Source: Anaerolineales bacterium (GTDB lineage Bacteria; Chloroflexota; Anaerolineae; Anaerolineales; Villigracilaceae). Taken from it: a stretch of 64,000 bases of DNA. The notes beneath the pieces were generated by a model, which was given only the letters and a program-made list of their open reading frames with translations, ran no database searches and was not told where the DNA came from. The DNA lies in NCBI GenBank assembly GCA_019187665.1, contig JABARH010000002.1:1-64000 (forward strand), written 5' to 3'. Both the position numbers and the translations under genes were made by a program. Positions 42,944 to 51,503 of the stretch are shown in pieces (within the stretch, counting starts at the first letter, position 1; every line of letters begins with the position of its first letter).

Positions 42944-43627
42944 TCAATCCACGAAGCGATATTTTAACAACGTCCATACCGCCTCGAAGGCATCCCTCAA
43001 TTTTATTTTCTTGCCATCGGAATAGTCGCGCGGGTTGAAGGTAATTGCCACCTCGAAGATGCGGTAGCGGCGCTTGAGCGCCTTGGCTGTGAATTCCGGC
43101 TCGAAATCGAAACGTTTGGCGCGCAGCGGCATATCCTGCACCACCTTGCGGCGGAAAACCTTGTAGCCGGTTTCCATGTCGGTCAGGATGGTGTTGTAGA
43201 GGATGTTGGTCATGAAGGTGAGCAGGTGGTTGGCAACCAGATGCCAGAACATCGCCGCCCGACGCGCCCCGCCGAGGAAGCGCGATCCGTAGACCACATC
43301 CGCGAGGCCTTCCTGGATGGGCTTGAGGAGCAGGGGGTAATCGCGCGGATCGTATTCGAGGTCCGCGTCCTGAATGAGCAACACATCCCCGCGCGCGGCA
43401 TTCAGCCCCGTTCGCACTGCCGCGCCCTTGCCCTGATTCTTTTCGTGCAGGATGACGCGCACACCTTTTTTGCCATCCAGTTTTTTGAGGATCTCGCGCG
43501 TGCCATCCAGCGAGCCGTCGTCTACCACCACGATCTCATTGGCCAGGTCGGTGGCGTGGACGCGGCGCAGGATTTCCTCGATACTTTTGCTTTCGTTGTA
43601 CACAGGGATAATCACAGATAGGTTCAT
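42944..43627 (-). CDS. Family 2 glycosyltransferase (polyprenyl-phosphate hexose synthase type)
   Basis: The protein has 227 residues. GT-A fold with LSVIIPVYNESKSIEEIL, EIVVVDDGSLDGTREIL, GKGAAVRTGLNAARGDVLLIQDADLEYDP (DxD-type metal site) and METGYKVFRR. It resembles DPM1-like enzymes that transfer mannose or glucose to a lipid phosphate. No C-terminal membrane spans. Isolated gene. Confidence 0.88.
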   Translation of the reverse strand: MNLSVIIPVYNESKSIEEILRRVHATDLANEIVVVDDGSLDGTREILKKLDGKKGVRVILHEKNQGKGAAVRTGLNAARGDVLLIQDADLEYDPRDYPLLLKPIQEGLADVVYGSRFLGGARRAAMFWHLVANHLLTFMTNILYNTILTDMETGYKVFRRKVVQDMPLRAKRFDFEPEFTAKALKRRYRIFEVAITFNPRDYSDGKKIKLRDAFEAVWTLLKYRFVD

Positions 43628-43687
43628 GGCCGGGGATTATAAACGAAATTGCAATGAGACAATCGGAGCGGCGAGGTCGCGCCGTGC

Positions 43688-43720
43688 TATAATCGCGTCA
43701 TCACCCAGCAATCTTCGGAG
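43688..43720 (+). promoter_or_regulatory. -10 box and ribosome binding site of the AAA+ gene
   Basis: TATAAT at 43688-43693 and CGGAG at 43716-43720, eight bases before ATG 43729. Confidence 0.55.
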
Positions 43721-43728
43721 AAATTTCC

Positions 43729-45060
43729 ATGGCCCTGCCCAATCGCGGTCAACCCGGCGTACCGACCAATGTCCAGTTTTTTCCGCCGTCCATTAACAGC
43801 GTGGACGATACCGGCCTCTCGCCTCTGTGGTTGCAGGACCTGGTATTGAAGATCCTTTACTTTCAGGGGTACATGAGCGGAACGCGCATTTCCGAGGCGA
43901 TCGCGCTTCCTTTCGCGGGGGTGATGGATCAGATTTTGCAAGGGCTTAAGACCGAAAAACTGATCGAGATCAAATCCTCACAGGGCGGGCTGGGCGAAGG
44001 CTCGTACACCTACGGCATCACCTCGGCCGGAATCGCGCGCGCCCGCGAAGCCCTGGACCGCAGCCAATACGCCGGCCCCGCGCCGGTCCCGTTCGATGTT
44101 TATAACGACGCGATCCGCCGCCAGAAAAGCGGCCGCATGACCGTCACCACACGAACAATGCGCCAGATCCTCTCGCAGCTGGTCATCTCTGAAACCACCT
44201 TCCAACGTCTCGGCCCGGCCCTCAATTCCGGCGCCTCCATCTTTCTCTACGGTCCTCCGGGTAACGGCAAGACCAGCATCGCGCGCGCCTTCGGCAATCT
44301 TGTCCTCAGTCAGGCCATGTACATTCCATACGCGCTCTACCTCGACGGACAAGTGATCAAACTCTACGACGCGGTCAGCCACAGGCTCGCGCCCGAATCG
44401 GAAACGAGCGGCGGCGGCACCGGGGCCTTGCGCCCCAGCACGCGCCGCGACCCGCGCTGGGTGAAGATCCGCCGTCCCTTTATCGTGGTCGGCGGCGAGT
44501 TGACCCTCGAAGGCCTCGACCTCGTATTCGACGACACGCACAAATTCTACGAAGCGCCGTTCCAGGTCAAGGCCAACGGCGGCATTTTGCTGATTGACGA
44601 CTTTGGCCGTCAGCAAGTGCGTCCCCGCGACCTGCTCAACCGCTGGATCGTTCCGCTCGAAAACCGCATTGATTTCCTCACGCTGCACACCGGAAGAAAA
44701 TTTGAAGTCCCGTTCGATGTGCTGGTTGTCTTCTCCACCAACCTGCCGCCGAAGGATCTTGTGGATGAGGCCTTCCTGCGCCGCCTGCGCCACAAGATCG
44801 AAATCGGCGATCCTTCCTATGAAGAGTATCGTGAAATTTTCAAACGCGTCTCCGCCGACAAGAAAATTCCCTATGCCGACCAGGGACTCGCGTATCTTCT
44901 ACAAGAATATTACATCAAACGCAACCGCAAACTGCGCGCATCCCATCCGCGCGACCTGTGCGATCAGATCCTCGACATCGCCTCCTATCTCGCTGTTGAA
45001 CCGGCCATGTCCCGCGAAATGATAGACCGCGCCGCCTCGGCCTATTTTGTGGATTTATAA
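43729..45060 (+). CDS. AAA+ ATPase with N-terminal winged-helix-like region
   Basis: The protein has 443 residues. The N-terminal 100 (LQDLVLKILYFQGYMSGTRISEAI, YTYGITSAGIARAREAL) look like a winged-helix domain. The AAA+ core has Walker A IFLYGPPGNGKTSIARAF (about 165-182), Walker B GGILLIDDFGRQQVRPRDLLNRW and sensor-1 VVFSTNLPPKDLVDEAFLRRLRHKI. It may remodel a protein complex; homologues often lie near pilus or secretion genes, but none are here. Function unassigned. Confidence 0.8.
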   Translation: MALPNRGQPGVPTNVQFFPPSINSVDDTGLSPLWLQDLVLKILYFQGYMSGTRISEAIALPFAGVMDQILQGLKTEKLIEIKSSQGGLGEGSYTYGITSAGIARAREALDRSQYAGPAPVPFDVYNDAIRRQKSGRMTVTTRTMRQILSQLVISETTFQRLGPALNSGASIFLYGPPGNGKTSIARAFGNLVLSQAMYIPYALYLDGQVIKLYDAVSHRLAPESETSGGGTGALRPSTRRDPRWVKIRRPFIVVGGELTLEGLDLVFDDTHKFYEAPFQVKANGGILLIDDFGRQQVRPRDLLNRWIVPLENRIDFLTLHTGRKFEVPFDVLVVFSTNLPPKDLVDEAFLRRLRHKIEIGDPSYEEYREIFKRVSADKKIPYADQGLAYLLQEYYIKRNRKLRASHPRDLCDQILDIASYLAVEPAMSREMIDRAASAYFVDL

Positions 45061-45099
45061 ACCCCTTTCGCCTCCACAACTCAACCCGCTTCCTCATCT

Positions 45100-45132
45100 T
45101 ACGCAGTACGAACTACGCCGACGTACTGCGTA
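45100..45132 (+). promoter_or_regulatory. Inverted repeat over the gdpD promoter
   Basis: TACGCAGTACG (45100-45110) and its perfect complement CGTACTGCGTA (45122-45132) flank 11 bp and end four bases before the TATAAT box. An operator is possible; a small dispersed palindrome is equally possible. Confidence 0.4.
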
Positions 45133-45135
45133 TTG

Positions 45136-45141
45136 TATAAT
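45136..45141 (+). promoter_or_regulatory. -10 box placed for a leaderless transcript
   Basis: TATAAT ends six bases before ATG 45148 with no ribosome binding site. Confidence 0.5.
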
Positions 45142-45147
45142 GCCGAT

Positions 45148-45903
45148 ATGCTCAACGATATTCCCTCGCCTCTCATCCTCGGTCATCGCGGCGCCAAATA
45201 CTACGCGCCGGAAAACACCCTGGCCGCGTTCACGCGCGCTCTCGACCAGGGCGCGCACGGCGTGGAACTGGACGCCAAACTCAGCGCGGACGGCGTCGTT
45301 GTCGTCCATCACGATGAGACCGTGAATCGCACCACGAATGGAACAGGCCGCGTGACGCAGCTTTCGCTCGCCCAACTGCGCGAACTGGACGCGGGAAGTT
45401 TCTTCTCCGAAAAATTTCGCGGCGAGAAAATCCCCACCCTCGAAGAAGTTTTTGAAACCATTGGCAGGCGCGCCATCATCAATGTCGAATTGACCAATTA
45501 TTTCTCGCCGGGCGACGACCTGGTTGAAAAGACCTGCCACCTCATCCGCCGCCACGCGTTGCAAGAGCGCGTCCTCTTCTCCTCGTTCAACGCAGGCAAT
45601 CTCCGCAAGGCCGCGCACTTCCTGCCCGAAGTCTCGCGCGGACTGCTCGCGCGCGAAGGCATGATCGGCCTGTGGGCGCGCTCCTTCGGATTCAATTTTG
45701 GCGATTATGCGGCCCTGCACCCCTACATCACAGACGTGACGCACCAGGAAGTCCAGCGCGTCCATCGCCTGAAGCGCAGGATTAACGTGTGGACCTCCAA
45801 CCGCGAAGAGGACACCCGCCGTCTCATCGCCTGGGGTGTGGACGGCATCCTCACCGATGACCCTCTGACCACTGTGCGCGTTACGCGCGAGTTGACAAAA
45901 TGA
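45148..45903 (+). CDS. Glycerophosphodiester phosphodiesterase
   Basis: The protein has 251 residues. The GDPD signature is complete: LGHRGAKYYAPENTLAAF, VELDAKLSADGVVVVHHDETVNRTTNG (catalytic His and metal Glu/Asp), VFETIGRRAIINVELTN, and the late VWTSNREEDTRRLIAWGVDGILTDDP. It splits glycerophosphodiesters to glycerol 3-phosphate and alcohol. No signal peptide, so cytoplasmic. Start ATG 45148 fits the conserved N-terminus. Confidence 0.9.
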   Translation: MLNDIPSPLILGHRGAKYYAPENTLAAFTRALDQGAHGVELDAKLSADGVVVVHHDETVNRTTNGTGRVTQLSLAQLRELDAGSFFSEKFRGEKIPTLEEVFETIGRRAIINVELTNYFSPGDDLVEKTCHLIRRHALQERVLFSSFNAGNLRKAAHFLPEVSRGLLAREGMIGLWARSFGFNFGDYAALHPYITDVTHQEVQRVHRLKRRINVWTSNREEDTRRLIAWGVDGILTDDPLTTVRVTRELTK

Positions 45904-45976
45904 TTCCCCGGCTGCGCGCGCATCCCGCCGATCAACCGAACCCGTGCGCGACGAACACCGGGAAAGAAACCGCGCC

Positions 45977-48697
45977 ATGAAACATCTTTTCCGCGGAGCA
46001 ATCCTATTGGCATGGGTGTTCCTTGCCGTTTTGCCGGCACAGGCGCAGACACCCGCCCCCCCGCTCTACATCCGCAACATGGTGCGCGACATGACGCCGC
46101 AGGAACGCGTGGGGCAGTTGTTCCTCGTCTCGTTCACCGGAGCAGAAGCCAATGACACCTCGCCGATCTACGACCTGATCGCCAACTACCACATCGGCGG
46201 CGTGACGCTTTCCGCGGCCAACGATAACTTCGTCGCTGCGCCCGATACGACAGCCGCGGCGCGCGCCCTGATCGCACAATTGCAACAGATCGAGCGTGAC
46301 CAGGCACAGGCAGCGAACCTTTTGTACATTCCATTATGGATCGGCGTGACCCAGGAAGGGAACGGCGCGCCCACCGACCAGATCCTGAACGGCCTCACCC
46401 CCCTGCCCTCGGCCATGTCCATCGGCGCCGCGTGGCAGCCACAATTGGCCGAAGAAGTGGGAACGGCGGCCGGGCGCGAACTCTCCGCGCTTGGATTTAA
46501 CCTGTTCTTTGGACCATCGCTAGATGTACTGGACCAGCCCAACCCCGCGCCCGCCAGCGACCTCGGCCCGCGCGTCTTTGGCGGCGACCCATTTTGGGTG
46601 AGCGCAATGGGACAGGCCTACGTACGCGGCCTGCATCGCGGCAGCAATCAGCGTCTGTTCGTTGTAGCGCGTCACTTTCCCGGCCTGGGCAGTTCCGACC
46701 GCCTGCCCGAAGTGGAAATCGCCACAGTGCGAAAATCGCTCGAACAACTGAAACAGATCGAACTCGCGCCGTTCTTCGCAGTGACCGGCAACGCGCCCGA
46801 CGCCGAAGCGACCGTGGACGGATTGCTGATCTCACATTTGCGTTTTCAAGGACTGCGCGGCAACATCCGCGCCACCACCCGTCCGCTCAGTTTCGATTCA
46901 CAGGCGCTTTCCGAAATGCTCAACCTGCCCGAACTCTCCGCTTGGCGCGCCAACGGCGGGCTGGTGATCAGCGACAACCTTGGCAGCCGCGCCGTGCTCG
47001 ATTACTACAGCGCCAGCGGCGCCCCATTCAACGCCCGCCTGATTACACGCGACGCCTTCCTCGCGGGAAACGACATGCTCTACCTCGGCAACATCACCAC
47101 CGCCGACTCTTCCGACAACTACACCTCCGTCAAAATCATCCTCGATTACTTCGCTCAAAAATATGAAGAAGACCCCGCCTTTGCCACGCGCGTCGACGAG
47201 GCCGTCACGCGCATCCTCGCGCGCAAATACCAGGTCTTCGGCGTTTTCATGGACGCACGACCCGTACCGGAGGAGGATCAACTGGCGGCGCTGAATCACT
47301 CTGAAGCCACAACATTCAAGGTGGCCGTCGAAGCCGCCACGCTCATCAGCCCCGACCTCGGAGAACTCGACTCGGTCCTGCCCGATCCACCCAATGCCTC
47401 GGACTACATCGTTTTCCTCAGCGCGGCGCGTACCGCACAGCAATGCTCCAGCTGCCCCGAACAAACCGTGTTCGCCGCAGACGCCTTCCAGCAATCTATT
47501 GTGCGACTCTACGGCGCCCCCTCCGGCGGCGCGATCCTGCCCACCCATCTCACCTCGCACGCATTCCGCGACCTCGACAACATGCTCAACGGCACTGGCG
47601 GCGAATTTGTGGAACCCGACCTGCGGCGCGCCTCCTGGATCGTCATCGCGCTTGCCGATTCATCCGACGGTTCACCCGACCTCGTCCGACGCCTGCTTTC
47701 CGAACGACAAGACCTCCTGCGAAGCAAAAAAATCATCCTCTTTTCTTTTGGCGCGCCGTACTATTTCGATTCCACCGACATCTCCAAATTCACCGCATAC
47801 TTCGCGCTATACAGCAAAGCCCCGCCTTTTGTAGATGCCGCGGCGCGCATCCTTTTCCGCGAACTGCCGCTGAAAGGACATTCCCCGGTTTCGATTCCCG
47901 GCACCGGATACAACCTGATCGCCATCACCGCGCCAGACCCCGCCCAGATCATCCCGCTCTACCTGGAACCGCCAGCGGGCGCGCCCTCCCCGGCTTCCCC
48001 GCCTGCCAGCGCTGAACCGACCGCCGTCCCGCAGATGCGTCTCGGCGACACGATCCAGATCCGCACTGGCGAGTTGTTTGACCACAACGGCAACCTCGTC
48101 CCGGATGGGACCATCGTTCGCTTTTCAGTCATGCTGGGAGGCGAGGGCGGCGGCCTGATCGAACAACAGGACGCGCAAACAGTGGGCGGTATCGCGCGCG
48201 CTTCCTATCGCCTCGCCAAAACCGGCCTGCTCGAAGTGCGCGCCTCCAGCGAACCCGCGCAGATCTCGCAAGTATTACAACTGGACGTTTCCGAGGGTGC
48301 GCCGATGATCGTGACGGTCATCGTGCCGGTCGCCACACAGACATTCGAACCGACCCCGTTCATACCGGCGGCGGTTCCTGAAAATGATTTTGTTACAACG
48401 GACGGGCGCCCGCGTTTTGGCGGATGGTTGTTAAGTCTCTTTATTCTGGCGGGAAGCGCGTGGTTGTTCTATTGGGTGGGGGGGAGTATCGGTTCCTCGC
48501 GCTGGAGGGTGCGTTGGGCGCTGTGCGTCACAGTCGGCGGATTGCTGGCCTACAACTACCTTGCCCTCGGCCTGCCCGGCGCGGTCGCCGTGTTGACCGA
48601 TTGGGGCGGCGGCGCGCTGGCGGGCATGGTTGTGATGGGGGAACTGGTCGGCGCGTTTGCCGCCTGGTGGTGGATGCGCAGAAGCGCAAAAGGATAA
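45977..48697 (+). CDS. Glycoside hydrolase family 3-like protein with C-terminal membrane domain
   Basis: The protein has 906 residues. Signal peptide, then a GH3 N-terminal barrel (about 25-370; MTPQERVGQLFLVSF, YHIGGVTLS, GVTQEGNG, VVARHFPGLGSSDRLPEVE, VISDNLGSRAV with the nucleophile-position Asp). A second alpha/beta domain (about 400-640), an Ig-like segment and three to four C-terminal membrane helices follow. In NagZ-type enzymes HFPGHG is followed by a D-x-H acid/base dyad; here the sequence reads SDRLPEVE, so catalysis is uncertain. Probably an anchored cell-envelope sugar-binding or hydrolysing protein. Confidence 0.8.
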   Translation: MKHLFRGAILLAWVFLAVLPAQAQTPAPPLYIRNMVRDMTPQERVGQLFLVSFTGAEANDTSPIYDLIANYHIGGVTLSAANDNFVAAPDTTAAARALIAQLQQIERDQAQAANLLYIPLWIGVTQEGNGAPTDQILNGLTPLPSAMSIGAAWQPQLAEEVGTAAGRELSALGFNLFFGPSLDVLDQPNPAPASDLGPRVFGGDPFWVSAMGQAYVRGLHRGSNQRLFVVARHFPGLGSSDRLPEVEIATVRKSLEQLKQIELAPFFAVTGNAPDAEATVDGLLISHLRFQGLRGNIRATTRPLSFDSQALSEMLNLPELSAWRANGGLVISDNLGSRAVLDYYSASGAPFNARLITRDAFLAGNDMLYLGNITTADSSDNYTSVKIILDYFAQKYEEDPAFATRVDEAVTRILARKYQVFGVFMDARPVPEEDQLAALNHSEATTFKVAVEAATLISPDLGELDSVLPDPPNASDYIVFLSAARTAQQCSSCPEQTVFAADAFQQSIVRLYGAPSGGAILPTHLTSHAFRDLDNMLNGTGGEFVEPDLRRASWIVIALADSSDGSPDLVRRLLSERQDLLRSKKIILFSFGAPYYFDSTDISKFTAYFALYSKAPPFVDAAARILFRELPLKGHSPVSIPGTGYNLIAITAPDPAQIIPLYLEPPAGAPSPASPPASAEPTAVPQMRLGDTIQIRTGELFDHNGNLVPDGTIVRFSVMLGGEGGGLIEQQDAQTVGGIARASYRLAKTGLLEVRASSEPAQISQVLQLDVSEGAPMIVTVIVPVATQTFEPTPFIPAAVPENDFVTTDGRPRFGGWLLSLFILAGSAWLFYWVGGSIGSSRWRVRWALCVTVGGLLAYNYLALGLPGAVAVLTDWGGGALAGMVVMGELVGAFAAWWWMRRSAKG

Positions 48698-48783
48698 CGC
48701 CGCGGCGTTCAAATCACTCGGCCGCGCACAACCAATCGTGGAGATCGCGCTCAGCGCGCTATGAAACCCCGCGTAGTTTGGAT

Positions 48784-49776
48784 CTAACGCAATAACGTAA
48801 GCGCGAGACTTAACCCCAACAGGCCGACGCTCGCCCAAACCAGCGCCGAGTCGGGCGTGAGGATGTCGAGGTCGAAGGCGGCGTGTGTTTGTCTGGCCGC
48901 GCCAAGCGGGCCGGTGGGCAGATCGCGCGCGCCAAAAAGATATTGACGGAATTCATCCACCGTCTGCGGGCGGCCATCTGGGTGAAGCGACATGGCGCGC
49001 AGGATGGCGCGCTCGGTGCGAATGCTCAGTTCGGGATTCAACGCGCGCGGTGAAACCAGCCGGGAGGAGTCGAGGAAACGGATACGCGCCTCGGCGGGCG
49101 GTTCGTTCGTCAACAGGTGATACAGGGTCGCGCCGAGAGAATAGATGTCGGAGCGCGCGTCGGTGTGCGCGCCGTCGCCGCCGTATTGTTCGAGCGGGGT
49201 GTAGAGCGCGGTCCCCTGCCCCTGAATGACCGTAATCGTCACCTCCTCCGGGGCCAGCACTTTGACGAGTCCAAAATCCACCAGTTTGACCAGCCCGGCC
49301 GGGGTGATCTTGATGTTGCTGGGTTTGATATCGCGGTGAATGATGGGCGGGGTTTGTGTATGCAGGTAATTCAGCGCGTCGCTCAATTGACCGATCCAGC
49401 CCAGCGCCTCTGCCTCCGCCAGAAATCTTTTTTGTTTGCGCGCCTCGAGCATCAACGCGCGCAGGTCCTTGCCCGGCACGAAATCCATCACGAGATAATC
49501 GCGCTGTTCGATGGAAAAGAAATCGGATACCTTGGGCAGGTTGGGGTGATCGAGGCGCGCGAGGATGGTCGCCTCGCGCAGGAATTGGTCGCGGGCTTCC
49601 TTAAAAATGTTTTCGGGGAGGGCGCGGTCGTGTTCGACTTCCTTCAGGGCGCACAGACGGCCCTCGAGCCGAAGATCTTCGGCGAGGTAAATGTTGCCCA
49701 TGCCGCCCTGTCCGATCTGTTCACGGATTCGGTAGCGGCCGCGCAGCGTCTCCCCGGATTGGGCCGGAAGGGACAT
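48784..49776 (-). CDS. Ser/Thr protein kinase (PknB/PrkC-like)
   Basis: The protein has 330 residues from ATG 49776. Complete Hanks-type kinase: IGQGGMGNIYLAED, Lys in CALKEVEHD, catalytic HRDIKPSNIK, DFGLVK, and ARSDIYSLGATLYHLLT. One C-terminal membrane helix (about 310-328) with only two residues outside, so there is no external sensor domain. Divergent from an FHA-domain gene whose product is a likely phosphothreonine-reading partner. Confidence 0.92.
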   Translation of the reverse strand: MSLPAQSGETLRGRYRIREQIGQGGMGNIYLAEDLRLEGRLCALKEVEHDRALPENIFKEARDQFLREATILARLDHPNLPKVSDFFSIEQRDYLVMDFVPGKDLRALMLEARKQKRFLAEAEALGWIGQLSDALNYLHTQTPPIIHRDIKPSNIKITPAGLVKLVDFGLVKVLAPEEVTITVIQGQGTALYTPLEQYGGDGAHTDARSDIYSLGATLYHLLTNEPPAEARIRFLDSSRLVSPRALNPELSIRTERAILRAMSLHPDGRPQTVDEFRQYLFGARDLPTGPLGAARQTHAAFDLDILTPDSALVWASVGLLGLSLALTLLR

Positions 49777-49852
49777 TGGTTGTGGATTCTCCGAGCGGGA
49801 TTGTGCAGGAATCAATTCGGCGTTGGTTCTGCACAGAAACACGCTTTTCTGC

Positions 49853-49858
49853 TATATT
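49853..49858 (+). promoter_or_regulatory. Candidate -10 box of the FHA-winged-helix gene
   Basis: TATATT lies in the divergent kinase/FHA spacer, about 57 bp before the chosen start. Weak call. Confidence 0.3.
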
Positions 49859-49915
49859 ATAAACGTCTTTGCGAAAACAACGCCGAAATTCATGCGTGCT
49901 TGCGGGACCCAGATC

Positions 49916-50587
49916 ATGTCGAGAGAATCGAAACAAACCGAAAAGAAAGAAGAATACCCCCTGCTGATCGCGCAGGATGGATCGTTAAAAGGCCAGCGCT
50001 GGTCCATTTCGCGCGCGCTCGTCGTCGGGCGTGAGGGCAATTGCGATGTGATCATCGCCGACCGCCAGGTATCACGTTACCACGCGCGCTTCACGCCGAC
50101 GAATGAGGGCGTGATCCTCGAAGACATGGGAAGCAAAAACGGCACGCATCATAACGGCAGGGAACTTACCTCGCCGGTCATGCTGCAGGATGGCGATATA
50201 GTGGCGGTCTCGTTGGCCCAGGAATTTTTATTTCTCACGTCCGATTCAACCATGCCGCTTGCCGACGGCGCCGGTACACTCGGCCGCCTGATGATTGATC
50301 TGCGTTCGCGGCGCGTGTGGGTGAATCAGCAACAGGTATCGCCGCCGCTTTCGGCGCAGCAATTCAAGTTGCTCTGGCTGCTGTACGAAAAGCAGGGGCA
50401 GGTGATTGACCGCGTCGAACTGGTCGCGACCGTGTGGGGCGAGGAACAATCGGCGGGAGTCTCGGACCAGGCGCTGGACGCTTTGATTCGACGCTTGCGC
50501 GACCGTCTGGCCTCGCTCGACCCAACGCATCAATACATTGACACAGTGCGCGGTCATGGCATCCGGTTGGATAACCCGCCTGCGTGA
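49916..50587 (+). CDS. FHA domain-winged-helix transcriptional regulator
   Basis: The protein has 223 residues from ATG 49916 (ATG 49892 possible). FHA domain (about 20-100) with LVVGREGNCDVIIADRQVSRYHARF and DMGSKNGTHHNG, which binds phosphothreonine. OmpR/PhoB-type winged helix (about 120-220): LSAQQFKLLWLLYEKQGQVIDRVELVATVWG, ALDALIRRLRDRL and IDTVRGHGIRL. It likely links the neighbouring Ser/Thr kinase to transcription. Ribosome binding site is weak. Confidence 0.88.
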   Translation: MSRESKQTEKKEEYPLLIAQDGSLKGQRWSISRALVVGREGNCDVIIADRQVSRYHARFTPTNEGVILEDMGSKNGTHHNGRELTSPVMLQDGDIVAVSLAQEFLFLTSDSTMPLADGAGTLGRLMIDLRSRRVWVNQQQVSPPLSAQQFKLLWLLYEKQGQVIDRVELVATVWGEEQSAGVSDQALDALIRRLRDRLASLDPTHQYIDTVRGHGIRLDNPPA

Positions 50588-50596
50588 TCTTATCTG

Positions 50597-50628
50597 GAAA
50601 CCAGGCTCCTTGAAGGAACCTGGTTTTT
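50597..50628 (+). terminator. Terminator of the FHA gene; AACCAGG-type palindrome
   Basis: AAACCAGG...CCTGGTTT with an inner TCCTT/AAGGA stem is followed by TTCG. It closely resembles the palindrome at 51467-51498. Confidence 0.65.
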
Positions 50629-50647
50629 CGATTCCTGGAGAATGAAC

Positions 50648-51457
50648 ATGCGCCCCTTGACATTACTCTGTATCTTCGCGCACCCCGACGACGAATCCAT
50701 GGGCATGGGCGCGACGCTCGCGAAATATGCCGCCGAAGGAATTGAGACCCATCTCGTCTGCGCGACGCGCGGCGAACGCGGCTGGTTCGGCCCCGAGGAG
50801 CAGAATCCTGGCCCAGGCGCGCTCGGCCAACTGCGCGAAGGAGAGTTGCGCCGCGCCGCGGACGCGCTCGGCATGACGACCGTCCATTTTCTCGATTACA
50901 TTGACGGCGATCTCGACCAGGCCGACCCCGTCGAAGCCATCGGCAAAATTGTGACTCTCATTCGCTCCATTCAACCGCAAGTCATTGTTACCTTCCCGCC
51001 CGACGGCAATTACGGTCATCCCGATCACATTGCCATCGGACAGTTCACGCAGGCCGCCATCGTCTGCGCGGCAGACGCATCGTATGCGGACGCGAAAAAT
51101 CTTCCGCCGCATCGTATCTCGAAACTGTACTACATGGTGGACGGGGAAAACTTCATCCACTTTATCGCTCCGCTCATGGGCGACATGACGTTCATCGTGG
51201 ACGATCAAACCCGCAGTGAGACCGCCTGGAAGGAATGGATGATCACCACGCGCGTTGAAATGTCCGCGCACTGCGCCACGGCTTTGCGCGCCATCAAATG
51301 TCACCAGAGTCAGCTTGCCACGCTCGGCCCGCTGGCGGACGCTCCCGAAGAAATGGTTGCCCAGGCGCTGACGATGCAAGGCGCTTTCTATCGCGCGTTT
51401 AGTTTGGTAAACGGGGGAAGAAAAGTGGAGACAGATTTGTTCGAAGGGTTGAGGTAG
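50648..51457 (+). CDS. PIG-L/LmbE-family N-deacetylase
   Basis: The protein has 269 residues from ATG 50648 (CTGGAG eight bases upstream; ATG 50642 possible). Zinc motif AHPDDESMG near the start and GHPDHIAIG (about 125) are typical. Members remove acetyl groups from GlcNAc-type conjugates such as mycothiol or bacillithiol precursors. No thiol-biosynthesis partner is adjacent, so the substrate is open. Flanked on both sides by similar palindromic terminators. Confidence 0.88.
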   Translation: MRPLTLLCIFAHPDDESMGMGATLAKYAAEGIETHLVCATRGERGWFGPEEQNPGPGALGQLREGELRRAADALGMTTVHFLDYIDGDLDQADPVEAIGKIVTLIRSIQPQVIVTFPPDGNYGHPDHIAIGQFTQAAIVCAADASYADAKNLPPHRISKLYYMVDGENFIHFIAPLMGDMTFIVDDQTRSETAWKEWMITTRVEMSAHCATALRAIKCHQSQLATLGPLADAPEEMVAQALTMQGAFYRAFSLVNGGRKVETDLFEGLR

Positions 51458-51466
51458 GAATGACGA

Positions 51467-51498
51467 AACCAGGTTTCTTCAAGAAACCTGGTTTCTGA
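51467..51498. terminator. Bidirectional terminator; AACCAGG-type palindrome
   Basis: GAAACCAGGTTTCTT and AAGAAACCTGGTTTC form a near-perfect 15-bp stem between convergent genes. Confidence 0.75.
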
Positions 51499-51503
51499 TT
51501 GTG

